A stretch of 64,000 nucleotides of DNA, taken from Lewinellaceae bacterium. Lineage in GTDB: Bacteria; Bacteroidota; Bacteroidia; Chitinophagales; Saprospiraceae. The notes beneath the pieces are model-generated. The model worked only from the letters and a program-made list of their open reading frames with translations, was not told where the DNA came from and did no database searches. The stretch spans positions 62,001 through 126,000 of the forward strand of contig JACJYC010000011.1 in assembly GCA_020636325.1 (NCBI GenBank), in the 5' to 3' direction. Of the stretch, positions 1 through 7,336 are shown piece after piece. The translations under genes and the position numbers were made by a program. The first letter of the stretch is position 1; the number at the start of each line of letters is the position of its first letter.

Positions 1-625
1 AATAACCCGGAGCGGATCCTTTGTTCCAGGCGGTCGGCATGGGCGTCCAGAAACCGGTCGGAAAAAGTAACGGCCCGGTCGAGCAACTCAGCTGCAGGCC
101 GGCCAAACGGACCTCCACCGTTCTCCTGACCTTGAGGAATATCCTCGAAATCGGTCTGTGCGGCGGCCTTGTCAAACGGCGTGCGAACTTTATCGGTGAA
201 GGTGTGAAAGACGGCCAGTTGGCGGGCAAGTTGCTGCATATCCTCCGGTGTGACGCCGCCCGAACGGAGCAGGCGGCTCATCTGGCGCCGGTTATCCAGG
301 CGAACCATCTGCACGGCGTAATCCGTTATTTCCCCCTCCGTTCCGCCGATCCGGCAGGCAGCTCCGGATAACCTGACCGGGAGGACGCCCAGGTAGATCC
401 CTTCGGTCAGGCGATTGTTCAACCGACCTCGGCCTGACAAAATTCCCGTCGTTTTTCCAACGTAGAAAAATCCAGAAAGGGAAATTGGACGGGCTTTTTG
501 ACCTTGAAGGCGTATTGCGGCGTCAGGATCACCCAGGAAATGAGGGTCTGGACCAGCTCGGCAGGACCTTGACCTCCCGGAAAGGCGTGGTTGTGGATGA
601 TCTGTTGGATTTGGTTTTGGTTCAT
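1..625 (-). CDS. COG2187 phosphotransferase-like protein, N-terminal part, apparent frameshift
   Basis: The gene starts at 625 (MNQNQIQQIIHNH) and runs off the left edge of the window. The first 68 residues, closed by a stop at 419, include KVKKPVQFPFLDFSTLEKR. A second frame, open from about 421 to position 1, continues with LNNRLTEGIYLGVLPVRL and DYAVQMVRLDNRRQM. Joined, the two match the start of the COG2187 family, which resembles aminoglycoside phosphotransferases and is often fused to a COG0645 P-loop kinase, as in mycobacterial Rv2004c. Here a COG0645 kinase lies apart at 12902. The join needs one extra base near 421, so the gene is either broken or carries a sequence error. A Crp-type dyad lies 183 bp upstream. 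The start codon sits in an AACCATGAACC word shared with other arrays in the window. The native function of the family is unknown. Confidence 0.7.
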
Positions 626-631
626 GGTTTG

Positions 632-675
632 ACGGTGGACGGTGGACGGTGGACGGTTGACGGTGGACGGTAGAC
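632..675. repeat. Short tandem repeat, GGTGGAC type
   Basis: The heptamer-like word GGTGGAC and its variant GGTTGAC are repeated about six times immediately upstream of the start codon at 625. The same word recurs at 12563-12595 upstream of the calcium-type ATPase, so it is a dispersed array type and not a local duplication. Confidence 0.8.
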
Positions 676-807
676 TGGGTTCAACGGGATTGGATTTTGA
701 AAGGGCTTTTCGGGAACGGCCGGCTGAATTTCCATAATGGGGATGGGATCGCAGGTAAGATACATAAAACCGGGATGGGTGGAGATGACGGTGGTTTTTG
801 GGTGGGG

Positions 808-819
808 TGATTGTGGTCA
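808..819. promoter_or_regulatory. Crp/Fnr-type dyad TGATTGTGGTCA
   Basis: This matches TGAY-N4-RTCA and lies 183 bp upstream of the COG2187-like gene start at 625. It belongs to a set of nine such dyads found in the intergenic regions of the stress island. No TAnnTTTG box is seen at the 29.5-bp offset here, so its promoter role is less sure than at 1500, 12692 and 19521. Confidence 0.5.
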
Positions 820-842
820 TTTTGTATTTTGTTTTTTGGGGG

Positions 843-1440
843 TTACCACTCAGGGCACTCAGGACACTCAGGGGCGGCAGATTATTAAGCCGGGGTAAGC
901 CTGCGCGTAGGCGGATTGATAAGCTGGGTACCACCAGGACACTCAGGGCGGCAGATTATTAAGCCGGGGTATGCGCGTAGGCGGATTGATAAGCGGGGTT
1001 TGACCACTCAGGAACTCCACTCAGGGCGGCAGGCGGATTGATAAGCTGGGTTTGACCACCACCAGGGCACTCAGGTAACTCAGGGGCGGCAGATTATTAA
1101 GCCGTAGGCCTGCGCGTAGGCGGATTGATAAGCTGGGTTTGACCACTCAGGGCACTCAGGACACTCAGGGGCGGCAGATTATTGCCGATTATTAAGCCGG
1201 GGTAAGCCTGTGCGTAGGCGGATTGATAAGCTGGGTTTGACCACTCAGGACACTCAGGACACTCAGGGGCGGCAGATTATTAAGCCGGGGTAAGCCTGCG
1301 CGTAGGCGGATTGATAAGCTGGGTTTGACCACTCAGGACACTCAGGACACTCAGGGGCGGCAGATTATTAAGCCGGGGTAAGCCTGCGCGTAGGCGGATT
1401 GATAAGCTGGGTTTGACCACTCAGGACACTCAGGGGCGGA
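843..1440. repeat. Tandem array of seven 75-99 bp units
   Basis: Seven imperfect units follow one another. Each carries GGCGGCAGATTATTAAGCC, then a GCGTAGGCGGATTGATAAGC stretch, then TTTGACCACTCAGG, then one to three copies of the decamer-like word ACACTCAGG. Unit starts are near 874, 948, 1025, 1084, 1170, 1269 and 1356. Units differ in the number of CACTCAGG words and in internal deletions (the third lacks ATTATTAAGCC). There are no unique spacers, so this is not a CRISPR array. No reading frame is preserved across it. It lies between two Crp-type dyads (808 and 1478). Confidence 0.9.
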
Positions 1441-1477
1441 ACCAACATAAACAACCATAAACCAAAATCCCATTTCC

Positions 1478-1489
1478 TGACCAAGGTCA
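1478..1489. promoter_or_regulatory. Crp/Fnr-type dyad TGACCAAGGTCA
   Basis: This perfect palindrome fits TGAY-N4-RTCA. It lies 22 bp, centre to centre, from the next dyad at 1500-1511, which is about two helical turns and places both on one face of the DNA. Together they precede the candidate small-RNA promoter. Confidence 0.6.
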
Positions 1490-1499
1490 ACCCGGCAAT

Positions 1500-1542
1500 T
1501 GATCGGTATCATTTCGATCCAGGGGGCCGGCCTTTAATTTTG
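1500..1542 (+). promoter_or_regulatory. Activator-type promoter: dyad TGATCGGTATCA plus -7 box TAATTTTG
   Basis: The dyad occupies 1500-1511. The -7 box TAATTTTG (1535-1542) is an exact match to the Bacteroidota consensus TAnnTTTG and begins 29.5 bp from the dyad centre. The same exact offset and a perfect box recur at 12692/12727, and a one-mismatch box recurs at 19521/19497. With transcription starting about 7 bp after the box (near 1549), the dyad is centred near -43, the position of class II Crp/Fnr activator sites. No protein gene follows on this strand before the terminator at 1673. Confidence 0.7.
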
Positions 1543-1548
1543 TAGGCG

Positions 1549-1704
1549 GTTCTCCCCCATCGTGGAAGGCCGAAATCATATTGTTTAACCAAAAATATCG
1601 TGTCATGTTATTCACGAAATAGTAACCGCGACGGTGATTTTTTTTCAATCTTCCATACGTTAGGTTATATTTCGGAAGCCGCTGGTGCGGCTTCCGTTTT
1701 TTTT
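1549..1704 (+). ncRNA. Candidate small RNA under Crp/Fnr-type control
   Basis: A well-formed activator promoter (1500-1542) and a strong intrinsic terminator (1673-1704) define a transcript of about 155 nt. The longest ATG-initiated frame inside it that stops before the terminator is only five codons (ATG near 1604), and the longer frame open there runs through the terminator, so no peptide is convincing. The RNA has a CGTG/CACG stem near 1597-1617, a run of eight T at 1638-1645 and the terminal hairpin. The 5' end is inferred from the box position. No known RNA family was recognised. It lies tail to tail with the GerW gene. Confidence 0.6.
1673..1704 (+). terminator. Intrinsic terminator, 10-bp perfect stem and eight T
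   Basis: CGGAAGCCGC, loop TGGT, GCGGCTTCCG, then eight T at 1697-1704. The opposite strand has no T run after the stem, so it acts on the plus strand, closing the short transcript that begins near 1549. Confidence 0.9.
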
Positions 1705-1731
1705 AGTTTTGCTGACCGGCCCCCAATAAGA

Positions 1732-1756
1732 AACCGGCCCCAAAGAGAGGCCGGTT
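1732..1756 (-). terminator. Probable terminator of the GerW operon
   Basis: Read on the minus strand, AACCGGCC, a nine-base loop and GGCCGGTT form an 8-bp perfect stem followed by TCTTATT. It lies 67-91 bp past the GerW stop. The T tract is interrupted, so efficiency is uncertain. Confidence 0.6.
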
Positions 1757-1822
1757 CGAACAAGCTTAAATTACAACGGTTCATTTAGAAAGAGAGCTGG
1801 GTTACGCTTCTGCGAGACCGTT

Positions 1823-2197
1823 TTAATTTGCAACAACGTGTTCGGTTTCTTTTGCGGCGAGAAATTTTTCGAGGACATCCGGCATTTTTTCAAAGGCGGC
1901 CGATAACCCCTTGCTTACCCTGGTCGGAACAAAAGAAATTTCACTTCCTTTGGTGACCAGAAATCCCAGCGGATCAACGCCGATACCGGCGCCGGCGCCC
2001 GATCCCTCGCCATGGGCGTGTTTTGCATCTTCCCCTTCACCGCCGCCATAACCGAATCCCAGGCCTACCCTGATCACCGGTACGCAGGTGAATTCGCCGA
2101 GTTTGAATTCGTTGCCGACAACCGTTTCCGTTCTTGCTTCGGTTTTAAGGAATTCCGTCACTTTGGACAGTACTTCATCTACATTGGTCGTTTTCAT
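1823..2197 (-). CDS. GerW/YtfJ family protein
   Basis: This 124-residue protein has the family pattern: an N-terminal helix (residues 1-25), a strand with NEFKLGEFTCVPVIRVGLG, a glycine-rich segment GFGYGGGEGED, a second GSGAGAGIGVDPLGFLV and a charged C-terminal helix. In Bacillus, YtfJ/GerW is needed for spore germination, but homologues are common in non-sporulating phyla where their role is unknown. There is no signal peptide. The start ATG overlaps the corrected stop of the upstream DUF2953-like gene as ATGA, indicating translational coupling. A Crp-type dyad lies upstream of the pair at 2785. Confidence 0.85.
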   Translation of the reverse strand: MKTTNVDEVLSKVTEFLKTEARTETVVGNEFKLGEFTCVPVIRVGLGFGYGGGEGEDAKHAHGEGSGAGAGIGVDPLGFLVTKGSEISFVPTRVSKGLSAAFEKMPDVLEKFLAAKETEHVVAN

Positions 2198-2734
2198 GGC
2201 TTATTTCTTTTAGTATGAAAAAATGACCGCAAAAAAGCCCATCCCAAACGAAGGGGCCTTGCTTGCAGCAGGATTGAGGCCTCCTGGCGACCGAGGAAAT
2301 TGATGCGGACCCTGTATTTGCCCCGGCTGATGATGGTGGAACAAGGGATAAAGCCAGGCATTGACCACATAATCATCTGAATCCCAATCGATCCGGAATC
2401 GTTTGACCCGGATAGCGGATAACATGCCTCTGGCGATCTGGATCCCTTGTTGTATGGAAAAGGATCCTTTTTTCTTTTTTTTGGTTTTTTGGGGTTCGGG
2501 TTTTCTCTCTGTTTCGACGCGTGCTTGATCCCGGCCCAATTCCATTTCCCAGAAGAGAACCCGGATAAACCAGCGCCATTTTTCATCGGCCGGCACCGCC
2601 CTGAAACGGAGTAGACCGGACCATTTTGCCTCGTAGATCTCTTTTTCAGTGGCGATCTCAATTTGCAGCGGCAGCCAGAGCAGAAGGATGATCAGGAAAA
2701 GCAAGCCGGCAAGTATGGATAGAAACCAGATCAT
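2194..2734 (-). CDS. DUF2953-like membrane-anchored protein, apparent frameshift
   Basis: An N-terminal membrane segment (residues 3-24, rich in Leu and Ile) is followed by a lysine-rich linker and the conserved-looking VKRFRIDWDSDDYVVNAWLYP. After LYPLF the frame is lost. The frame one step away continues with ISRGKYRVRINFLGRQEA and LRLGWAFLRSFFHTKRNKP and stops at 2194, overlapping the GerW start by four bases. That overlap shows the second frame is the native C-terminus, so an indel near 2340 splits the gene. DUF2953 and GerW proteins are commonly encoded together. The shift is not in a homopolymer. It may be a sequence error or a real inactivation. Confidence 0.6.
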
Positions 2735-2753
2735 GGCGAATGGTTTTCAGGTG

Positions 2754-2796
2754 CAAGTTGCAGATAAATAGGTCGAAAATGCACTGATTACGGTCA
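2754..2796 (-). promoter_or_regulatory. Crp/Fnr-type dyad TGATTACGGTCA before the DUF2953-GerW operon
   Basis: The dyad at 2785-2796 lies 51 bp upstream of the start at 2734. At the 29.5-bp offset seen elsewhere the minus strand reads GCAACTTG (2761-2754), which keeps only the final TTG of TAnnTTTG. The operator call is stronger than the promoter call. Confidence 0.5.
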
Positions 2797-2883
2797 TGAG
2801 AGGGGGTGAGGGTGGTCACCACGCTGAGGCGTGGTGGATGCTGGTCTCTGGACACTGGCGACTGCCAACTGCCAACTAAAAGA

Positions 2884-2986
2884 GACGGTTCAGAATTTTG
2901 TGTCAACCGGATTTTCAACACACGCAGTGTGATGAAAATCAAAGCTTTGCGTCTTTGCGCAAGAACACTATTTTGCACAATCCCGG
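2884..2986 (+). repeat. Dispersed ~105-bp hairpin element, copy A
   Basis: One of five copies (others near 9914, 21408, 60662 inverted, 63341). It begins GACGGTTCAGAATTTTGTG, contains a hairpin with outer arms GATTTTCA / TGAAAATC and inner arms CACAC / GTGTG around a GCA loop, then CTTTGCGTCTTTGCGC, and ends near ACACTATTTTGCACAATC. No start-to-stop frame is conserved between copies. Confidence 0.85.
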
Positions 2987-3002
2987 GCCGCACCATCCGA
3001 TT

Positions 3003-3120
3003 CCTCACTTCCTCGATTCCTCAATTCCTCCCCCGACCGCCGTAGCTCATCAAGAGCGAAGGAGGTAGTTCCTCAGTTCCTCGATTCCTCAGTTCCTCAG
3101 TTCCTCGATTCCTCGATTCC
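3003..3120. repeat. Tandem CCTCRRTTCCTC array with inserted palindrome
   Basis: Decamer-like words CCTCAGTTC and CCTCGATTC are repeated about ten times, interrupted near 3035-3068 by a CCGACCGCCGTAGCTC...GAAGGAGG hairpin word that also occurs near 27177 and 27232. The array lies between repeat copy A and the universal stress gene. The 510-bp gap 2735-3244 holds only the two dyads, copy A and this array. Confidence 0.8.
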
Positions 3121-3127
3121 CCAAAAC

Positions 3128-3139
3128 TGATCCAGATCA
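3128..3139. promoter_or_regulatory. Crp/Fnr-type dyad TGATCCAGATCA
   Basis: TGAT-N4-ATCA, the exact core of the Fnr consensus, 105 bp upstream of the universal stress protein start at 3245. No TAnnTTTG box is present at the 29.5-bp offset, so the promoter is not placed. Confidence 0.55.
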
Positions 3140-3244
3140 TCCCAACCAGTGACCCCGGCTCTTTCAAAAGTCCTTTTAACAGGCGATTTTTGGAAGGTGA
3201 AGGACTTTTGACTCAATTTTCATTACCCCCTCAATACCAGGAAG

Positions 3245-4132
3245 ATGACGACGTTCAAAACAGCCATGGCCGCCCTCGATCTTACACCGAATGACGAGGC
3301 TTTGCTCACCTTTTCCGGCTACCTTTCCAGGCCATTCCAAATGGAAAAAATATACTTCCTCCACATCATCCCGGATTTTACGCAACCCGGGGAAATGGAC
3401 GAAGAACTCCGGCAGATCCTGCAGCCTGTCCTGCCGGTGGACGAACAGATCAGGGACCGGCTCAAAAAAGAGGTTGAAGCTCATTTTGGCGAACCTTCCG
3501 GCGTTGAGCAATTTGTCGATGTGGTAGAAGGCAAACCCTACCAGAAGATGATCCATTGGGTGGATGTCAAGAACGTTGAATTGCTGATTGCCGGGAACAA
3601 AAAAGTGAACAAGGGAGCGGGCATTGCCGTTAGAAGAGTAGCGCGAAATGCCCCGTGCAATGTCCTTTTCGTACCCGAGAACACCCGCCCGTCCATCCGC
3701 CGGATCATGGTACCGGTAGATTTTTCCGATAATTCATCCAGGGCCCTGCGGGTAGCGACAGACCTTAAAAAAAACCTGCCCGATGTGACCGTCACAACGG
3801 TTCATATCGTACCTCAGCCCGCTGCCGTTTACTACGCACCTGAATTCAACGACCCTCGTTTCTCCAAACTGCTCATGCAGACCGCCCGGGAATCCCAGAT
3901 CAGCTTCATGCAGAAAAACCGGATCGCAGAAGAAGGCGTTAAGGAGGAATTCATCGAAGACACCTACGCCAATATTCCAAGGCATATCGCCGAATACGCC
4001 CAGACCCACGGATTCGACCTCATCATCATGGGCGCTACCGGGCATTCCGCCTTCAACAACCTGTTTTTCAGCAGTGTGACGGAGTCCATGATCGAGCGGT
4101 GTAAGGAAACGCCGATCCTGGTGGTGAGGTGA
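3245..4132 (+). CDS. Tandem-domain universal stress protein
   Basis: The 295 residues form two UspA domains (about 1-140 and 150-295). The second domain ends with the family nucleotide-binding loop GATGHSAFNNLFFSS, in which the usual G before S is S, and closes with PILVVR. The first domain has a degenerate loop (AGNKKVNKGAG), so only one site may bind ATP. Tandem Usp proteins are typical of hypoxia or starvation regulons. A Crp-type dyad lies 105 bp upstream. A second Usp gene follows after 224 bp of tandem repeats. Confidence 0.9.
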   Translation: MTTFKTAMAALDLTPNDEALLTFSGYLSRPFQMEKIYFLHIIPDFTQPGEMDEELRQILQPVLPVDEQIRDRLKKEVEAHFGEPSGVEQFVDVVEGKPYQKMIHWVDVKNVELLIAGNKKVNKGAGIAVRRVARNAPCNVLFVPENTRPSIRRIMVPVDFSDNSSRALRVATDLKKNLPDVTVTTVHIVPQPAAVYYAPEFNDPRFSKLLMQTARESQISFMQKNRIAEEGVKEEFIEDTYANIPRHIAEYAQTHGFDLIIMGATGHSAFNNLFFSSVTESMIERCKETPILVVR

Positions 4133-4136
4133 AAAG

Positions 4137-4320
4137 GGAGGAACTCCTGCCGACCGGCAGGCGGGGAGGAATTGAAGAACTGAAGAATTGAAGAATTGAA
4201 GAACTGAGGAATTGAGGAATTGAAAAATTGAATCGATTGTTGGAATGATTCGAATGTTCCGATTAAGTTGACCAACCGACGGACACCATAATCGAATCAA
4301 TCGACCACGCCGCGGCGTGG
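4137..4320. repeat. Tandem GAATTGAAGAACT array and ACCACGCCGCGGCGTGG palindrome
   Basis: Nine-to-ten-base words of the GAATTGAAG / GAACTGAAG type are repeated about eight times (4167-4230), followed by degenerate GAT/AATCGAATCAATCG words and the palindrome ACCACGCCGCGGCGTGG (4304-4320). The same palindrome recurs at 45304 in a similar array. The array fills the space between the two Usp genes. Confidence 0.8.
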
Positions 4321-4356
4321 CGGAACAATCGAACCAATTGAAAAACCGCCGTGCCA

Positions 4357-5211
4357 ATGAAACCGCTGCAAAACCTGATCGTTGCCCTGGATATGAGCGC
4401 TTGCGACAAGTGCCTTTTCCGGTTTGCCGGGTATTTCGCCGATATGCTGAAGCTTCGGCGGGTCTATTTTCTGCATGTCATTCCGGAATCTTTTGGGCAC
4501 CAGGCGCCCGGAATGATAAACCCGCAAGTACTGTCACCGGTGGCCAGCCCGGTCGGGATGGTCAGAGAAAAAATCCATAAGGCGATCAAGCGCCATTTCA
4601 AAACCGCGTATCGGCCCGAAATCATCGTCGAAGTGAAGGAGGGAGATCCGCTGAGGGCTGTGATCGAAAAGACGGAAGAACTGGAAGCAGACCTGCTGCT
4701 GCTGGGCAAAAAAAGATGTCAGGCCGGATCGGGCGTTACCGCACGCATGATGGCCCGCAGGGTGATGAGTTCGGTATTCTTCTTCCCGGAGCATTCCCGA
4801 CCTGAATTTCGCCATATCCTCGTTCCGGTTGACTTTTCGGAGCCTTCATTTTCCGCCCTGCAACTGGCCTGCTCGGTCTGGGGCGGGCAACCAGACATCA
4901 AAGTCTCCTGGATCCATGTTGCCGATCCGGCTTTTGACCAACAACAGGACTGGCCGGACAAATTGCGCGGGGTCTTTGACCGGATGTGCACCCAAAAAAA
5001 GGTCAAAACAGACCGGTTCAACCCGGCTATTGTATTCAACAACCAACGAAACGTCGCAGCGCATATCCTTGAGTGGGCCGTGAAAAATAAAGCCGACCTC
5101 ATCATTATGGGCGCCAAGGGGCACGCAGATGCGCACGAACTCCAGCTCGGCAGCGTTGCGGAAAAACTGGTTACCCTGGCGGAAGACATTCCGGTACTCA
5201 TTGTACGCTAA
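4357..5211 (+). CDS. Tandem-domain universal stress protein
   Basis: Two UspA domains (about 1-143 and 148-284). The C-terminal domain has the complete ATP-binding motif GAKGHADAHELQLGS (G-2x-G-9x-G-S) and ends PVLIVR; the N-terminal loop (LGKKRCQAGSG) is degenerate. The ATG at 4357 gives the usual start MKPLQNLIVALDMS; an in-frame GTG six bases upstream is possible. It is about the same length as the neighbour at 3245 but clearly diverged, so the duplication is old. The eRF1-like gene follows after 25 bp, suggesting co-transcription. Confidence 0.9.
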   Translation: MKPLQNLIVALDMSACDKCLFRFAGYFADMLKLRRVYFLHVIPESFGHQAPGMINPQVLSPVASPVGMVREKIHKAIKRHFKTAYRPEIIVEVKEGDPLRAVIEKTEELEADLLLLGKKRCQAGSGVTARMMARRVMSSVFFFPEHSRPEFRHILVPVDFSEPSFSALQLACSVWGGQPDIKVSWIHVADPAFDQQQDWPDKLRGVFDRMCTQKKVKTDRFNPAIVFNNQRNVAAHILEWAVKNKADLIIMGAKGHADAHELQLGSVAEKLVTLAEDIPVLIVR

Positions 5212-5236
5212 TTCGCAAATCCAAAATATCCGACAT

Positions 5237-5647
5237 ATGAAAAAGCTAACCGGCATTTGGCTCGACTATAAAGAAGCGGTAATTGTCGACATGACCGACA
5301 GGGAGGACCCCAAGGTCCACAAAATCCGGTCGGGCGTGCAAACCGGCAGCGTCAAAGGCGGTTCCCGTACCGGCGGCACGCCCTGGGGGCCGATGGACGC
5401 TGTATCTGAAAGCAAACAATTGAACCGCCGCAAGCACCAGGAAGAGGCATACTTCCATAAGATTTTGCACGCCATTCAAGAGACGGACGAGGTTTTGATC
5501 TTCGGCCCCGGAGAAGCAAAAGCCGGTTTGGTCAACCTCATCAAGGACGATCACACGCAGATGCACGCACGGCTCAGGGGTGTGGAAACAGCCGATTCCA
5601 TGACGCTGAACCAGAAGGTCGCCTACGTCCGTCATTTTTTTGAATGA
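5237..5647 (+). CDS. Small eRF1 domain-3-like / host-attachment-like protein
   Basis: This 136-residue cytoplasmic protein begins MKKLTGIWLDYKEAVIVDM and has EVLIFGPGEAKAGLVNLI near residue 85. The pattern of a strand ending WLDYKEA and a later GPGEAK loop is that of small proteins annotated as host-attachment or translational-machinery proteins, which resemble eRF1 domain 3. Their function is not established. The gene follows the Usp gene closely and precedes the secreted protein at 5702. The start at 5237 is preferred over earlier in-frame codons, which lie inside the Usp gene. Confidence 0.6.
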   Translation: MKKLTGIWLDYKEAVIVDMTDREDPKVHKIRSGVQTGSVKGGSRTGGTPWGPMDAVSESKQLNRRKHQEEAYFHKILHAIQETDEVLIFGPGEAKAGLVNLIKDDHTQMHARLRGVETADSMTLNQKVAYVRHFFE

Positions 5648-5701
5648 TCCGGACGAAATCGGCAAAGGCCGTATGAATTCATTTGAATTAAAATAAAAGT
5701 T

Positions 5702-7333
5702 ATGAAAACGCGAATCCTTTTTATCTGCTTCCTGCTGACCGGAACGGTTGCCTGGGCGCAATCCGGACAGGATCTGCTGAACCAGATCCTGGAGGAAGAA
5801 AAAAACACGGTAGACGCCCTCGTGCTTTACCCGGAATCGACCCGCATGGCCATCCTGGAGGCGTCGCTCTATCCCGAGGTCCTGGTCAAAATGGAAACCA
5901 TGCAGTCCAACACCAGCAACGCATTCACCGCTCTGATGGAAGGCTATCCCCGGGAAACACAGGAAAAACTCTGGGATCTCACCCGGTACCCCGACCTGAT
6001 CAACCGGCTGGCTGCCGGCGCCGAACCGCCTGAACAACTGAACAGGATCCTGGCTGATTATCCGGAAGAGATCCGCCAGACGGCCCGGATGGCCCAGGTG
6101 GATTATTACGACCTGCTCCACAGCATGCATAAACTGATGGACCAGTCGGAAAGCGCTTTCAATTCACTGATCCGGGAATACCCGCCCAAAGCGCAGACTG
6201 CGTTTCAACAACTGGTCGACCTGCCCGAGGTCCTGACCCTCCTGACCGGCAATATCCGGTTGACCGTCATGGTCGGCGACCTCTACCGCCGCGAACCGGA
6301 ATGGCTGACCGGGCAGCTGGACAGTCTTAACCTCGTCGCCGCCCGCGAGCACGCCAGGGAGCTGGAAGACTGGAAAACCAGCCTGGACAATGACCCGGAG
6401 GCACGCGCCGAATTGGTCAATACCGCCAATGAGTTTTCCAAAGAATATTCGTACGACGACGAATACTACGATTACGACGAAGCCGAACCTGCCGTTGTGG
6501 AACACCACTATTATTACCACTACCCCTATTGGTTCGGCTACCCTTCCTGGTACGTATATCCGCGTTGGCGCCGCTACCCGCTTTGGTACGAATGGGGATT
6601 TTACACCGGTCCGGGCAATACCGTGGTCATCATCGACCTTCCGTCGTTCTACTTCACCAACTGGTATTTCCACTATCCGGTCCACCACTACAGGTACCCC
6701 GGCCTGTCCGCCCATTTTGCCGATTTCTACTACTATCACCCCAGGTCCGGCGGCAGCATTACCGTCAGCGTCAACACCTGGCGCAAGCAAAACCGGGATG
6801 TGATCACGGATGATTGGTTGGACAAAGCCCGCAGGGACAGGAGCAAGTTCAAAGAATTCGGCCAATTCGAAAGATCCCGGGAGGACTACAACCGCTCCCA
6901 TGCCGACAAACAACTGACGCAGCGGGAATACCTCGATAAGAATACCCGGAAATACCCGGATCTGGCCAAGGAGGCGCCCAGGGCCATCCGCCAGACGGAA
7001 CCTGCGGGTAAGACCGTTTCCCCAAAACAGCCGGCAGAACGGCCGCGTACCACGGCGCCGGAAACCGCGAAACCGCCGGTCACCAGAAAGAAAAATGAGC
7101 CCGCCAAAACGGTCAATCCGCCGGTAAAGGAAACCCGCCCCCGGACGGTCCCCAAGACCAAAGAGATCCCCAAAGTGGACAAGGCTCAGGATTTCCACCG
7201 GCAGAAATGGGAAAAAAACCAACCTGAAAAAACCGGAACAGCAGCCAAAACTCCCCCGCAGAGGACAAGATCGGATACCAAGGCTCCTGTTGAGAAAAAG
7301 GAAACACCCAAACGGGGAAAAAACGGGAACTGA
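5702..7333 (+). CDS. Secreted Tyr/His-rich protein of unknown function
   Basis: A signal peptide (MKTRILFICFLLTGTVAWAQ) is followed by a helical region with repeated YP motifs (about 20-240: ALVLYPESTR, EASLYPEVL, MEGYPRETQ, LADYPEEI), then an acidic Tyr segment SYDDEYYDYDEAEP, a Tyr/His/Trp-rich region (HHYYYHYPYWFGYPSWY, about 265-350) and a Lys/Pro/Thr-rich tail with no structure visible. No catalytic motif or anchor was recognised. It resembles DUF3300-type proteins only in composition. It is the last gene of the Usp run; the AI-2E exporter gene converges on it with 3 bp between the stops. Confidence 0.75.
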   Translation: MKTRILFICFLLTGTVAWAQSGQDLLNQILEEEKNTVDALVLYPESTRMAILEASLYPEVLVKMETMQSNTSNAFTALMEGYPRETQEKLWDLTRYPDLINRLAAGAEPPEQLNRILADYPEEIRQTARMAQVDYYDLLHSMHKLMDQSESAFNSLIREYPPKAQTAFQQLVDLPEVLTLLTGNIRLTVMVGDLYRREPEWLTGQLDSLNLVAAREHARELEDWKTSLDNDPEARAELVNTANEFSKEYSYDDEYYDYDEAEPAVVEHHYYYHYPYWFGYPSWYVYPRWRRYPLWYEWGFYTGPGNTVVIIDLPSFYFTNWYFHYPVHHYRYPGLSAHFADFYYYHPRSGGSITVSVNTWRKQNRDVITDDWLDKARRDRSKFKEFGQFERSREDYNRSHADKQLTQREYLDKNTRKYPDLAKEAPRAIRQTEPAGKTVSPKQPAERPRTTAPETAKPPVTRKKNEPAKTVNPPVKETRPRTVPKTKEIPKVDKAQDFHRQKWEKNQPEKTGTAAKTPPQRTRSDTKAPVEKKETPKRGKNGN

Positions 7334-7336
7334 CAA

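Noticed and set aside
843..1440. Possible CRISPR array
   Set aside because: Units are adjacent with no unique spacers and no cas genes are near.
2658..3008. 116-codon minus-strand frame
   Set aside because: It spans copy A of the dispersed element and the gene start region; no domain, not conserved between copies.
3128..3170. A class II promoter for the first Usp gene
   Set aside because: The sequence at the expected offset (TTCAAAAG) does not match TAnnTTTG; only the dyad is reported.
6164..7336. 390-codon minus-strand frame
   Set aside because: It mirrors the secreted Tyr/His-rich gene, which has a clear signal peptide; the shadow is low-complexity Gly/Val/Arg.
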